From the NCBI GenBank assembly GCA_946409305.1, contig CAMJVU010000004.1, forward strand, positions 1 through 59,929: DNA of 59,929 nucleotides, read 5' to 3'. Numbering within the stretch: the stretch's first letter is position 1; every line of letters starts with the position of its first letter. The notes under the pieces are model-generated. The model saw nothing but the letters and a program-made list of their open reading frames with translations, searched no databases and had not been told where the DNA came from. The DNA is from an uncultured Cytophagales bacterium (GTDB taxonomy: Bacteria > Bacteroidota > Bacteroidia > Cytophagales > Amoebophilaceae). This document shows positions 16,518-25,859 of the stretch, one piece after another. The position numbers were made by a program, and so were the translations under genes.

Positions 16518-17318
16518 ATGACTAACGTTAAATATTTTACGTTGATTAGCTTTGCAATTGCAAGTATCAACATGAAGAGGCCTACGAAGAATTTAACAAA
16601 TGAGCAATGGAAAGATCTTTCCTGTCTTGTAAAGGAAACGGGATTTGTTAAAATTTCTAATACTGAATCTGATGATATGTTCTCAGGGCTTGAAATACTA
16701 AACACTGGTGAAAATAAGTTTAAATTACAAAAAACAAAATTGGAGCAACAGAGAATAATAGTAAGAGATCAAAATTGGAAAATTACAGATAAAGAAAGGG
16801 GAACATTAAGATGTGGAACGTTCATGGATTTGACTGAGAACAAAATTAAATCGATACACAATTATTTTATTCGTCTTAATGATGAAAATATCCTTTCAAC
16901 GAATATTGGATGGGATATTGAAAATTTGAAAGATTGTTTGAGAATATTCGCGTGCAATTCCTCTTGTAATCTTCTTGAAGTTAAGAACTTGTTATGTAGT
17001 TTTCTCACAGATATTATAAGTGATCATTTTAAGGTCAGAGGCATCAAGCATGATAAAATATGCAATGCTGTTGATATTATAGTGAACGAGTGCATCACAA
17101 ATATTGACGAAGGTGATACTTTTAATAGGAAGAGTTTTTATCATTATAAAGCTCAAGATTCGAGTTTTGATGTGGATCAGTTTCTTAAAAACAATGGATA
17201 CAATCTTATCGAAAAAACAAATACAACAAATATTGGGAATACTACCTTTACAGACATAAAGAATAATGTAACACCTGACAATAAACAAGGGAAGAATAAT
17301 TTTTGTTATTTATCTTAG
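16518..17318 (+). CDS. Secreted protein of unknown function with C-terminal CaaX-like motif
   Basis: I do not recognise the family. The 266 residues begin with a possible signal sequence (MTNVKYFTLISFAIASINM), followed by a hydrophilic, Lys/Asn-rich body with six cysteines in the middle (for example FACNSSCNLLE). The last four residues are CYLS, preceded by Lys/Asn residues, which resembles a eukaryotic CaaX prenylation box. The gene stands alone on the plus strand between two minus-strand blocks, next to the ribosomal operon. A role in the host is a guess from the signal peptide and the tail; CYLS could be coincidental. Confidence 0.7.
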   Translation: MTNVKYFTLISFAIASINMKRPTKNLTNEQWKDLSCLVKETGFVKISNTESDDMFSGLEILNTGENKFKLQKTKLEQQRIIVRDQNWKITDKERGTLRCGTFMDLTENKIKSIHNYFIRLNDENILSTNIGWDIENLKDCLRIFACNSSCNLLEVKNLLCSFLTDIISDHFKVRGIKHDKICNAVDIIVNECITNIDEGDTFNRKSFYHYKAQDSSFDVDQFLKNNGYNLIEKTNTTNIGNTTFTDIKNNVTPDNKQGKNNFCYLS

Positions 17319-17360
17319 AGAGTACTCTTTGCAATGATTGTTCTCTTCCTAAGCCAACTT

Positions 17361-17389
17361 TTACCGCAAGGTAATGTTCGTTTTTTTTT
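17361..17389 (+). terminator. Weak terminator-like hairpin downstream of the 16518 gene
   Basis: TTACC and GGTAA form a 5-bp stem closed by the stable tetraloop GCAA; six bases later there is a run of nine T (17381-17389). It lies 42 bases after the stop at 17318. The stem is short and the T run is offset, so this is tentative. Confidence 0.35.
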
Positions 17390-17524
17390 CGTTCCCCAAC
17401 ATCCGCTTCAAAAATGTAAACTCCATCTACCCTCGTTAGACATTTTACAAAATAAAACTCACCAGACCCACTTCACAATTCGCTCAAACAAATCTTAATA
17501 AACCTTACCTACCACAAGGTAATT

Positions 17525-19003
17525 CTATAATTCACCACTCTTTTTAAGACTACTCTTCCACCATATACCTCCGTTTGCAACCCACACAGTATGAGACACA
17601 AATAAACCCATAGCATTTGCTAACATACCAGGGCCAAAAGAATATTGTGAATAACCAGTACCACGCGCAAGTATAGAGTGTATTATTGTCGCTAAAACCC
17701 CACATACAACACCTATCCACACACAATTTTTATGTGTCCGCAAACCAAATATAGTAGCCACCGTTGGAACCACAGCAACTGGTAAGAAAAAATTTTGAAC
17801 GAACATTAACAACTTAAAAATATCGTTAAAACGTAACGCCAAAAGTAAAGATATAGATCCTGCCATCCACGCAAACATATTGGCACTCTTACATGTTCTC
17901 AGTGGTTGTCCATTTTTGAAAAAAGCTATATCGTTAGCATACAAAGTAGCGAGACCGTTGAATTCACTATCAGAAGTCGACACAGCAAGTGATACAATAC
18001 AAACAAAAAACATCATTTTCATACCTGGAAAAGAATAGTGATCTAACATGTAAGGCAAAATACCATTAATTTTCATCTCTTCACCGGTAGCCGGATCTAT
18101 ACCTTTTGTTACACCCAACAATTGTAGTCCGATAAACAAAATAAATACGATTATAATACCATAACAAACTGTTGAAAAAAACCACAATTTTCTAGCACGA
18201 CCGACAGTTTTACACATCTGAATTCTTTGGAAATATGGAATATTAAGAGGTGTCACCAAGACTGTCCTAGCCAGTACTGCCATAGCAGCGATAAAAGATT
18301 CAGGAGTACTAAATATTCCACTAAAAGACATTCTTGGCATATTCCACACCTCTTTAAAGTATTCATGACCACCCGTTTCGACATCAGCGATGTGCCATAT
18401 CCACAAAGATATAGTTGGGATGATAACAAAAAAGAAGAAAAATTGTATAACATCAGTGTACGTTACAGCCCTCAAACCACCAAACGAAGAATATATCGCC
18501 ATGAGTACTGAAAAAACAATAATGACCAGGTTACCGTGAAAAAGACTTAATCCCCAAACTATCTGAAAAGTTTTACCTATTATACACAATTGCACTGCAA
18601 ATCTCCCAATACGTTGACATGTCTCGCTAATAGCAAACAAACGTCTGATATTATTTCCATAAAACCACGACATGTATTCATGCAATGTATAACAATCCAT
18701 TGAAACAAGTTTAGGAATATAAAAATACCAAGCAAAAAGACATGCTAACATCTCAGTAATAAAATCATACCATATAATAAAACTCCCCTGCAAATAAACT
18801 TGTTCAACTCCAGCCCAGAAAAGACTAGCTGAACAAAAAAGAGCTGTTATTGTACACACAATAGGCAAACCTCCATATTCATCTCCACGTCCGGAAGCAA
18901 ATTCTTTAAAATTTCTAATACGTTCGCGCACTGCAATTGTAATTACGTTAAAAAACAAGAAAATAACCAAAACAATAATGTCTACACTACCCAAATCCTC
19001 CAT
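17525..19003 (-). CDS. Sodium:solute symporter (SSS family)
   Basis: A 492-residue inner-membrane protein with about 13 hydrophobic segments. It would take up a solute using the sodium gradient. The family signature FGGLRAVTYTDVIQF is present, and SLAVSTSDSEFNGLA resembles the sodium-site helix. RGDEYGGLPIVCTITA matches the usual early GR-x-x-G region. The substrate cannot be read from the sequence; proline, pantothenate and sugars are all possible. A nutrient importer fits a host-dependent lifestyle. It is isolated by 206-219-base gaps on both sides. Confidence 0.93.
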   Translation of the reverse strand: MEDLGSVDIIVLVIFLFFNVITIAVRERIRNFKEFASGRGDEYGGLPIVCTITALFCSASLFWAGVEQVYLQGSFIIWYDFITEMLACLFAWYFYIPKLVSMDCYTLHEYMSWFYGNNIRRLFAISETCQRIGRFAVQLCIIGKTFQIVWGLSLFHGNLVIIVFSVLMAIYSSFGGLRAVTYTDVIQFFFFFVIIPTISLWIWHIADVETGGHEYFKEVWNMPRMSFSGIFSTPESFIAAMAVLARTVLVTPLNIPYFQRIQMCKTVGRARKLWFFSTVCYGIIIVFILFIGLQLLGVTKGIDPATGEEMKINGILPYMLDHYSFPGMKMMFFVCIVSLAVSTSDSEFNGLATLYANDIAFFKNGQPLRTCKSANMFAWMAGSISLLLALRFNDIFKLLMFVQNFFLPVAVVPTVATIFGLRTHKNCVWIGVVCGVLATIIHSILARGTGYSQYSFGPGMLANAMGLFVSHTVWVANGGIWWKSSLKKSGEL

Positions 19004-19064
19004 AACAAGTATATTTATAATTCAAGTATACAAATAAACTACTAAAACGCAGACATATTGTAAC

Positions 19065-19084
19065 CCATGTTTTATAAAACATGG
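19065..19084. promoter_or_regulatory. 20-bp perfect palindrome upstream of the symporter gene
   Basis: CCATGTTTTATAAAACATGG is exactly self-complementary. It starts 62 bases before the symporter ATG, between that gene and the end of the cca gene. As RNA it would form an 8-bp stem with loop TATA. No T run follows on the minus strand, so an operator is more likely than a terminator; the binding protein is unknown. Confidence 0.45.
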
Positions 19085-19222
19085 ATAAAAATACGATTTA
19101 ATTGGTTACATAGACATGTACAATACATAAAACAACACCAAAACAAAAAAACCAATGCAAACAATATCTCCATTCATGTAACTTGAAAATTACAGATAAC
19201 TCAAAATTATGGAAATTATGTT

Positions 19223-20620
19223 TTATTGGTGTTTTATACCCTCGACTATTTCCACCATCAACTTGTGTAATTCGTCGTAAGTATTTTCAACTTCACCATT
19301 TATAATAGCATTTTTTAACTGTGTCTTTATTTTGCCAATAATTGGTCCAGGTTCGATATTAAGTTCTTTCATTATCATTTCTCCAGTTATAACAGGTTGA
19401 AGATTTCTTATATGATCTTTTTCATTTATATATTCTATTTTTTTCTCTACTTTTTCGAAATTTCTCATGTATTCAGAAATCTTAACAGGATTATGAGAGG
19501 TTATATCAGCACGACATAATATCATCAAATCAGATATATCTTTTCCAGCATCATAAGCCAAACGTCTTATTCCAGAATCACTAACACAATCTTGAGCTAT
19601 AGCTATAGGTCTTAAATGAAGACCAACTAATTTTGCGACGTAATCAGAACTAGAAATTGGTAACTTTAATCTTGCAAATACATCTTTTACCATACGTGAT
19701 CCTACGATATCATGTCCATGGAATGTAAATCCGTGCTTTTTATCGAAATGTTTTGTCACAGGTTTTGCCACATCATGCAATAGTGCAGTCCACCTCAACC
19801 ATACATCATCAGAATTTTTAGCAACATTATCCACAACTTGCAAAGTGTGCTTAAATATGTCTTTATGCGAAAAATGTTGCACACAATCTTGACCTTTTAA
19901 GTTCTCGATTTCAGGTAGTATTATTTTCAGTAAACCGGTGCGTGATAATAAATAAAATCCAACAGATGGAACGTCAGATAACAATATCTTATTCAGTTCA
20001 GAAGTTATCCTATCTTGACTTATTATTCTAATCCTTTCTGAGCATTGTATTATTGCATTTATTGTTTCATCACATATATTAAAACACAACTGACACGCGA
20101 ACCTAATAGCTCTCAACATTCTTAGAGGATCATCATAAAAGGTAACATTAGGATCAACTGGAGTTCTTATAATCCCATTATTTAAATCTCCTATTCCGTT
20201 AAAGGTATCTTGCAAATTTCCATAAGAATTCCCGTTTAAAGATATTGCCAAAGTGTTTATTGTAAAATCACGCCTTTTCTGATCATCTTCGAATGTTCCA
20301 CTCGACACTATTGGTTTTCTAGAATCTTCCGTATACGATTCTTTTCGTGCCCCGACAAATTCTATTTGAATGTCATTATAATGGAACATAGCAGTCCCAA
20401 ATCGTCTATAGATCGCAATACTATTTACGTTTAACTCACCTGCTACCTTTTTAGCTAAATCTATACCATCACCGACACAGACTACATCGATATCATAACA
20501 CTCACGATTGAGTAATAAATCCCTTACAAATCCCCCAACTACCCACACTTTAGTATCACACCTATCAGCAACTTGACCAATTATTTTAAGAATCGGATAT
20601 TGTTCAAGTGTTCTTAACAT
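19223..20620 (-). CDS. cca: CCA-adding tRNA nucleotidyltransferase with HD domain
   Basis: Adds or repairs the 3' CCA of tRNAs, which is needed because the three tRNA genes here lack it. The class II nucleotidyltransferase head shows VVGGFVRDLLL and the catalytic DID (Asp43, Asp45). RDFTINTLA and the DDPLRMLRAIRFACQL segment follow, then an HD-type LLHDVAKP. I use the ATG at 20620 (465 aa); a GTG two codons upstream is possible. It sits 32 bases after rpoD on the same strand. Confidence 0.95.
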   Translation of the reverse strand: MLRTLEQYPILKIIGQVADRCDTKVWVVGGFVRDLLLNRECYDIDVVCVGDGIDLAKKVAGELNVNSIAIYRRFGTAMFHYNDIQIEFVGARKESYTEDSRKPIVSSGTFEDDQKRRDFTINTLAISLNGNSYGNLQDTFNGIGDLNNGIIRTPVDPNVTFYDDPLRMLRAIRFACQLCFNICDETINAIIQCSERIRIISQDRITSELNKILLSDVPSVGFYLLSRTGLLKIILPEIENLKGQDCVQHFSHKDIFKHTLQVVDNVAKNSDDVWLRWTALLHDVAKPVTKHFDKKHGFTFHGHDIVGSRMVKDVFARLKLPISSSDYVAKLVGLHLRPIAIAQDCVSDSGIRRLAYDAGKDISDLMILCRADITSHNPVKISEYMRNFEKVEKKIEYINEKDHIRNLQPVITGEMIMKELNIEPGPIIGKIKTQLKNAIINGEVENTYDELHKLMVEIVEGIKHQ

Positions 20621-20652
20621 CAACACAAACTAAAAAAAAAGGATACATCTTG

Positions 20653-21507
20653 CTATAACGATGCTAAAAGAACCTTACACTCGTCCATTTTCTTTATCTT
20701 TTTCAAAGCTTTTTCCTTTATTTGTCTTACCCTCTCCCGCGTTAATTCCATCTCTTCGGCAATTTTATCCAAATTTTCAGCATTACCATCTAGCCCAAAA
20801 AATTTGGTTATAATTTTCCTTTCCTTATCCTGCAATTTTGAAATAGCAAGCTTTATAGTGTTAGACAAAAGTACTTTATCTAAGTCACTAGTTATTGGAT
20901 CCATAGTCGTATCTTTTATTAAGTCAAGAACACTATTTTCCTCATTATTAACCAATGGAGTATCCATGAATGTTACACGACGCGAATATGTTATTATGTT
21001 TTTTACGTCAGATAATTTACGATTAATATCGCTCGCTATTTCATCGTTTTCAGGTGTTCTCCTATACTCCTGTTCTAGTTTATTCTTTGAAGCAGCAAAC
21101 TTATTAAGGAGCCCAACTATGTTCAATGGTAACCTTACAGGTCTACTTTTTTCAGCTAATGCCTGAAGTATAGATTGTCGTATCCACCACACAGCATAAG
21201 AAATAAATTTATTCCCTCTATTTTCATCAAATTTTTTAACAGCCTTTATAAGACCAAGATTCCCCTCATTTATTAAATCACAGATAGACATTCCCTTACC
21301 TTGGTACTGTTTTGCAATTGATACAACGAATCTTAAGTTACTTTTTATCATTATTTCCATAGCAACTTTATCACCATTCCTTATTCTCCTTGTCAATTCA
21401 ACCTCCTCCTCATTTGTTAATATTTTTTTATCCCCAATTTCATCAACATACTTATTCAAAATGAAACTCCCATCCGAAGTCCCACTCACGTTTAAATCCT
21501 TCGCCAT
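20653..21507 (-). CDS. rpoD: Primary RNA polymerase sigma factor (RpoD/SigA, Bacteroidota type)
   Basis: Housekeeping sigma factor. The 284-residue short form lacks the N-terminal region 1.1 and non-conserved insert, as in Bacteroidota. Region 2 is strong (NEGNLGLIKAVKKFDENRG, then YAVWWIRQSILQALAEKS), followed by region 3, and a region 4 helix-turn-helix ends in AEEMELTRERVRQIKEKALK. In that phylum it recognises -33 TTTG and -7 TAnnTTTG boxes. It probably shares a transcript with cca. The 5' side is a long gene-poor stretch. Confidence 0.96.
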   Translation of the reverse strand: MAKDLNVSGTSDGSFILNKYVDEIGDKKILTNEEEVELTRRIRNGDKVAMEIMIKSNLRFVVSIAKQYQGKGMSICDLINEGNLGLIKAVKKFDENRGNKFISYAVWWIRQSILQALAEKSRPVRLPLNIVGLLNKFAASKNKLEQEYRRTPENDEIASDINRKLSDVKNIITYSRRVTFMDTPLVNNEENSVLDLIKDTTMDPITSDLDKVLLSNTIKLAISKLQDKERKIITKFFGLDGNAENLDKIAEEMELTRERVRQIKEKALKKIKKMDECKVLLASL

Positions 21508-22360
21508 AGAGTAAACTAATATTTTAAAGATAAAAACAAATACTAATAAAAAACTGATAATTGCTAATGTGAATTAAAGCAGATGTTTATAGCAACAAAT
21601 AAACGACACATGTATATGTTTTTTTATATTTTGTTTTTTAATAACTGATTCTCTCAGTCTACTGAAATAAGTCCTTTTCTCATTGTCAATATTCTTATTT
21701 CACTAAATTTATATTCAAATCCATAACAGTTGTTTTTTTTATTCTGTAATTACGTTACACAAATTTTTAGTACTTCGTTTCTTTACCTTGTTTTTACTCT
21801 ACATTTTTATTTCTTTATTCCCCATTTTAAACTCGTCCTATTTTACTTTTCTTCTCTCGCGATTCTCTGTCTTTTATTCACTACAACAAAAATTACCAAC
21901 TTCTGTTTTTTACCATATTTACTCATAAAGTTCTTCGTTTATTTTACTTATCCTTGCAATTTAATTATTCCATTTTTTACTTTTTATCAATCACTTATAT
22001 TCTTCCAATCACTATATACTGAGTTTCAAATTTTAAAAATTTTCAAGACAATATCTCTATACTTAAGATTTTCAAAGTTCAATTTATTCAATTTTACTCC
22101 AATACTCTTTAATCACAAAAATTTTTTGTTCAATCTACTATCACTCTAATAATATCATAAAGTACCTACTTATCAAATACGTCTAACTACCATCTCTGAG
22201 TTACTTCAATTAAATATCGAAAAAAACAGAAGCATATTAACTAACTAGTAACAGAACAAACACCCTATTCACCATATCCTACAAAACCTCACCAAAAATT
22301 AACAATTCCAAAATCAAACATAATACTTATGACAAAACTGATAACTAGGAAGAATATTTA
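21508..22360. other. Gene-poor 0.85-kb AT-rich spacer, possible relic
   Basis: No convincing gene is seen. A 139-codon open frame on the plus strand (21730-22149) is almost pure Phe/Leu/Ile/Tyr/Ser with very few charges, and looks like an accident of a pyrimidine-rich strand. One minus-strand frame gives stretches of plausible hydrophilic residues (for example NFENLKYRDIVLKIFKI) broken by many stops, so a decayed Lys/Asn-rich gene is possible. The rpoD promoter must lie at the left end. Confidence 0.4.
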
Positions 22361-24211
22361 TTATTCAACGAATTCTCTTTTTCCTATAATACGCTCAACA
22401 TTTTCTCTATAAATAACCTCGTTCTCCAAAAGTTGAGTCGCTAATAATTTTAAGGAGCTAATCTTATCTGTAAGCAACTTCTCAACCCTCTTAGACGCTT
22501 CATTTATTGTAAATCTAGCACCTTCATCTATCCTTTTCGCCGTCTCATTAGAATAAGGTCTCACACCACCACAACTTGGATCTTCAAAAAAATCAGAATA
22601 AGAAATAACACCAACATCATTACTCATGCCATATACCATCACCATTTTATATGCTAGACTTGTTGACCTTTTAAGATCGTTTGCAGCACCTGTCGATATT
22701 TTGTTAAAGACTATTTTTTCGGCGATTCTCCCACCAAGTAATGTACAAATTTCATCAAACAATTCTTCTTCACTCGTTAAATATTGTTCTTTAGGGGTGT
22801 ATTGAGCATATCCTAATGCTGCAAGGCCTCGCGGCACGATAGAAACTTTTAACAACGGTTGAGCATATTCCAAAAACCAACTAACAATCGTATGTCCAGC
22901 TTCGTGATAAGCAACTATCTCTTTCTCTTTTATAGATAATACTTTACTTTTCTTCTCAATTCCCCCTATTATTCTATCCATAGCTTCCTGCATTTCAACC
23001 CAACTGACATTTTTTTTTTTACCCCTTACAGCTAATAACGCTGCTTCATTACACATATTTGCTATCTCAGCTGCCGAAAAACCAGTTGTCTGTTCAGCCA
23101 AAACATGTACATCGATGGATTTGTCAACCTTTATTTTCTTGATATATAAATCAAAAATTTCCTCACGATCTTTCAAATGTGGATTATCCACAGCTACTTG
23201 TCTATCAAACCTTCCAGGTCGTAACAAAGCATCATCCAATATTTCAATTCTATTAGTTGCTCCTACAACAACAATCCCCACATTATCTTGAAAACCATCC
23301 ATCTCAACCAAAAGGGCATTAAGCGTATTTTCTTGCTCTTCATTACCTCCATTTAATGTTTTCCTCCTACTCCTGCCTATTGCATCTAACTCATCTATAA
23401 AAACAACACATGGAGCCTTCATCCTTGCTTGTTGAAATAACTTTCTTACCCGTGCAGCTCCCATTCCGACGTACATTTCGACAAAATCAGCCCCCGACAT
23501 TGAAAAAAACGGAACATTAGCCTCACCTGCCATAGCTTTTGCCAACAACGTTTTACCATTCCCTGGAGGACCTACCAATAACACTCCTTTTGGAATTTTA
23601 CCACCTATTTTTTCTACACTATTTCTGTTCCTTAGAAAATCAATAACCTCACTTATCTCCTGCTTTACCTCATGTAACCCAGCTATGTCTTTAAATGTTG
23701 TAACTTTGCCCTTGTTTTTATCATAAAGCTTAATGGTAGAGGTTGTCATAATAAACGGATTTCCTCCATTTTTACTTCTAAATAACCATACAAGCAACAA
23801 CATTATCCCCACGAATGACAACAACTCATAAACAATTGACAAAAAACTAAATCTTTCTATCGTATCATAACCGATTCTATTTTCAGCTGCTACCGCTGCC
23901 TCCAATTCCTTAAACCTCTCATTGAATATTGTGATAGAAGGAATTCTGAAAGAATAAACTGTCGGATTACTTTTTCTAAATATCGAGAGCAACCCCTTTT
24001 CATTTTGCCTTGATTCACCTGGTACTCTATCCCCTCTCCTTAACTCAAATTCTACTACCCCTTTATTAATTACATAAGACACCCTCTTGACCTGGTTATT
24101 TAAAAACATAACCTCAAATTGTTTCTGTGTTATATTGGGAGAACTACCGACATACTCTCCAATACATAACACAACAACAAACCCTATAAATAACAACCAT
24201 TTTTTGCTCAT
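22361..24211 (-). CDS. ftsH: ATP-dependent zinc metalloprotease FtsH
   Basis: Membrane-bound AAA+ protease for quality control of membrane proteins and LPS-pathway enzymes. Seen: N-terminal membrane segment (about 4-20), periplasmic domain, second membrane segment (about 124-144), Walker A GPPGNGKT at 214-221 (Asn where Thr is more usual), Walker [12 protein letters not shown] at 269-279, and second region of homology up to [11 protein letters not shown]. The zinc site is HEAGH at 436-440 with Asp512 as third ligand. The 616 aa form a nearly minimal protein with a short C-terminus. Confidence 0.97.
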   Translation of the reverse strand: MSKKWLLFIGFVVVLCIGEYVGSSPNITQKQFEVMFLNNQVKRVSYVINKGVVEFELRRGDRVPGESRQNEKGLLSIFRKSNPTVYSFRIPSITIFNERFKELEAAVAAENRIGYDTIERFSFLSIVYELLSFVGIMLLLVWLFRSKNGGNPFIMTTSTIKLYDKNKGKVTTFKDIAGLHEVKQEISEVIDFLRNRNSVEKIGGKIPKGVLLVGPPGNGKTLLAKAMAGEANVPFFSMSGADFVEMYVGMGAARVRKLFQQARMKAPCVVFIDELDAIGRSRRKTLNGGNEEQENTLNALLVEMDGFQDNVGIVVVGATNRIEILDDALLRPGRFDRQVAVDNPHLKDREEIFDLYIKKIKVDKSIDVHVLAEQTTGFSAAEIANMCNEAALLAVRGKKKNVSWVEMQEAMDRIIGGIEKKSKVLSIKEKEIVAYHEAGHTIVSWFLEYAQPLLKVSIVPRGLAALGYAQYTPKEQYLTSEEELFDEICTLLGGRIAEKIVFNKISTGAANDLKRSTSLAYKMVMVYGMSNDVGVISYSDFFEDPSCGGVRPYSNETAKRIDEGARFTINEASKRVEKLLTDKISSLKLLATQLLENEVIYRENVERIIGKREFVE

Positions 24212-24587
24212 AGTATTTACTACAGATGTTTACATTACAATAAACAAAAAAAAAACGACAAAAAACATCTATAAACTTTTGTGTTTCAAAGTTCAGACAA
24301 CAAATTACTCACAACTAAGTAACGAATGTGGTAATTACTTAAAATCAATGTATTTTACGCACAAATTATTTCATAAAACATACCATTTTACGGTATAAAA
24401 AACATTAAAAATAAAAATTTTGCAAAACGACCTAGACATTTTACAATATTACGACTAAAGTCTAAACACATGAAATATTAACATAATATCTAGACGATTT
24501 AATAAAAAGGAACACAACAAAAAGGAACACAACGACCCAACGTAGCAACTAAAAAAAACGATATCAAAAAAAATAAGTACCCGGTCG
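24212..24587. other. AT-rich spacer with a 15-bp tandem duplication
   Basis: No open frame worth calling is present. AAAAAGGAACACAAC occurs twice head to tail at 24504-24518 and 24519-24533. ATACC and GGTAT form a 5-bp inverted repeat around 24380-24396. The ftsH promoter should lie in the left part, but no clear -33/-7 pair was found. Confidence 0.5.
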
Positions 24588-25430
24588 CTAAAAAAATAAA
24601 TTAATCTTCAGACCAGCCCCATAAAAAAAAAAACCTGAATTACCATCTGAACTCCCAATAAATTGCTTTAAATCACCAAAAAAAAACAACCCTATAGGAC
24701 CATAACCAACTTCAAGATTTCCCAACAATCTACCATCCAATTTTACGCAAGAATCCAAATATGAAGAATCATTAATCATAAATTTGTATGACAAATAATT
24801 CCCCAATTCAAAAGTTAAAAAAACAAACCAACTTCTATTAAAATTGGTTGCATTCGATACAAACCTGATACCAACAATAACATCAAATTCTAAAAAACTC
24901 AATTCTTCAAAACCCTTTTCAGAAACATAATTAATTTCCTCCTCCCTCTTTTTTATCTTATCCTCTTCTTCTTTTTTTGCTTTTTTTCTCTTTTCACCTG
25001 TTATTCCCTTCAAAATACCTTTAATATCTTCTTTTTTGAAAATTCCTTTTACATTTGCATGAACCCTTTTCAAACCTCCACCAACAGTGACAAATAAGTA
25101 CTTACAAAGAAACACATTGTACGTAAAATCACACCCGCACAAAGCGTTACTTATACAAAATTCTCTTACGTTAAGGTTTTTACTGCTAAATTTTCTCCCA
25201 GATGACAAAAAACTCCCGCAATAAAACGGAGATAACAAAAAAAAAGCGTTTCTACCCACAGGACTCTTACACTTATCGCTATCTTCGAAAAACTCTACAA
25301 CACTATCACCCTCTGATTTCTCATAGTCAAGTCCTGATAAACCTGTCGTATCGCCACCCGTGGCGTACAAATCATCACTACTATTCTCGACAACATTAGA
25401 ACAAATTAAAAAAAACAAAAAAGTCAACAT
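24588..25430 (-). CDS. Putative outer-membrane beta-barrel protein
   Basis: Family not recognised. A hydrophobic N-terminus (MLTFLFFLICSNVVENSS) is compatible with a signal peptide. The 280 residues then alternate in a beta-strand pattern and end GAGLKINLFF, an aromatic C-terminus of the kind BamA recognises. A strongly charged stretch (GEKRKKAKKEEEDKIKKREE, about 145-165) interrupts the barrel and would fit a loop. It lies 15 bases after rpoZ, where free-living Bacteroidota often have other envelope genes. Function unknown. Confidence 0.65.
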   Translation of the reverse strand: MLTFLFFLICSNVVENSSDDLYATGGDTTGLSGLDYEKSEGDSVVEFFEDSDKCKSPVGRNAFFLLSPFYCGSFLSSGRKFSSKNLNVREFCISNALCGCDFTYNVFLCKYLFVTVGGGLKRVHANVKGIFKKEDIKGILKGITGEKRKKAKKEEEDKIKKREEEINYVSEKGFEELSFLEFDVIVGIRFVSNATNFNRSWFVFLTFELGNYLSYKFMINDSSYLDSCVKLDGRLLGNLEVGYGPIGLFFFGDLKQFIGSSDGNSGFFFYGAGLKINLFF

Positions 25431-25445
25431 TATGAAATTTTAAAA

Positions 25446-25751
25446 TTATTCTCCATCTTCTATCACTATTTCGCCATTTAAAAATTCATTCTGAGCCACT
25501 ATGCTTGATTTCTGCAATGATTCAAAATATTTAGAAACTTTAATTCGAACACCATTATCACCACTATCTGCAGCAGAAAGATAGTCAATATCCATATATT
25601 CACTCATTTCAGAATGAAATTTTTCACAAATCTCGGCTTCAATTTGATTCGATCTTTTAGAAATAGCTGAAACATTTCTATATATGTTACCCCTATACAT
25701 AACATCCATGTCGATCGGAGCTATATTCAGACTACTGTTTCTTTCACTCAT
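25446..25751 (-). CDS. rpoZ: RNA polymerase omega subunit (Bacteroidota type)
   Basis: Small core-enzyme subunit that helps assemble beta prime. GNIYRNVSAISKRSNQIEAE matches the conserved NIY-x-x-x-x-x-ISKRANQI block of Bacteroidota omega, and VSKYFESLQKSSIVAQNEFL matches the EISKYYE-x-x-PKPT-x-x-A-x-EF-L region. I choose the ATG at 25751 (101 aa) over a TTG seven codons upstream. It is probably co-transcribed with the barrel-like gene after it. Confidence 0.85.
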   Translation of the reverse strand: MSERNSSLNIAPIDMDVMYRGNIYRNVSAISKRSNQIEAEICEKFHSEMSEYMDIDYLSAADSGDNGVRIKVSKYFESLQKSSIVAQNEFLNGEIVIEDGE

Positions 25752-25859
25752 AAAATGATTATAACAAGACAAACGTTAAAAATTATTCCTTATTTTTGTA
25801 CCCTTGTAAGGTACAAAAACGCATTTTATTCTACAATGATAATTAGTTAATAAAGTATT

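Noticed and set aside
17319-17340. AGAGTACTCT palindrome directly after the 16518 gene
   Set aside because: It has no loop and no T run, so it cannot form a terminator hairpin; ten bases are easily random here.
21730-22149. Open frame of 139 codons on the plus strand
   Set aside because: Nearly all Phe, Leu, Ile, Tyr and Ser with very few charges; it follows from a pyrimidine-rich strand and shows no family features.
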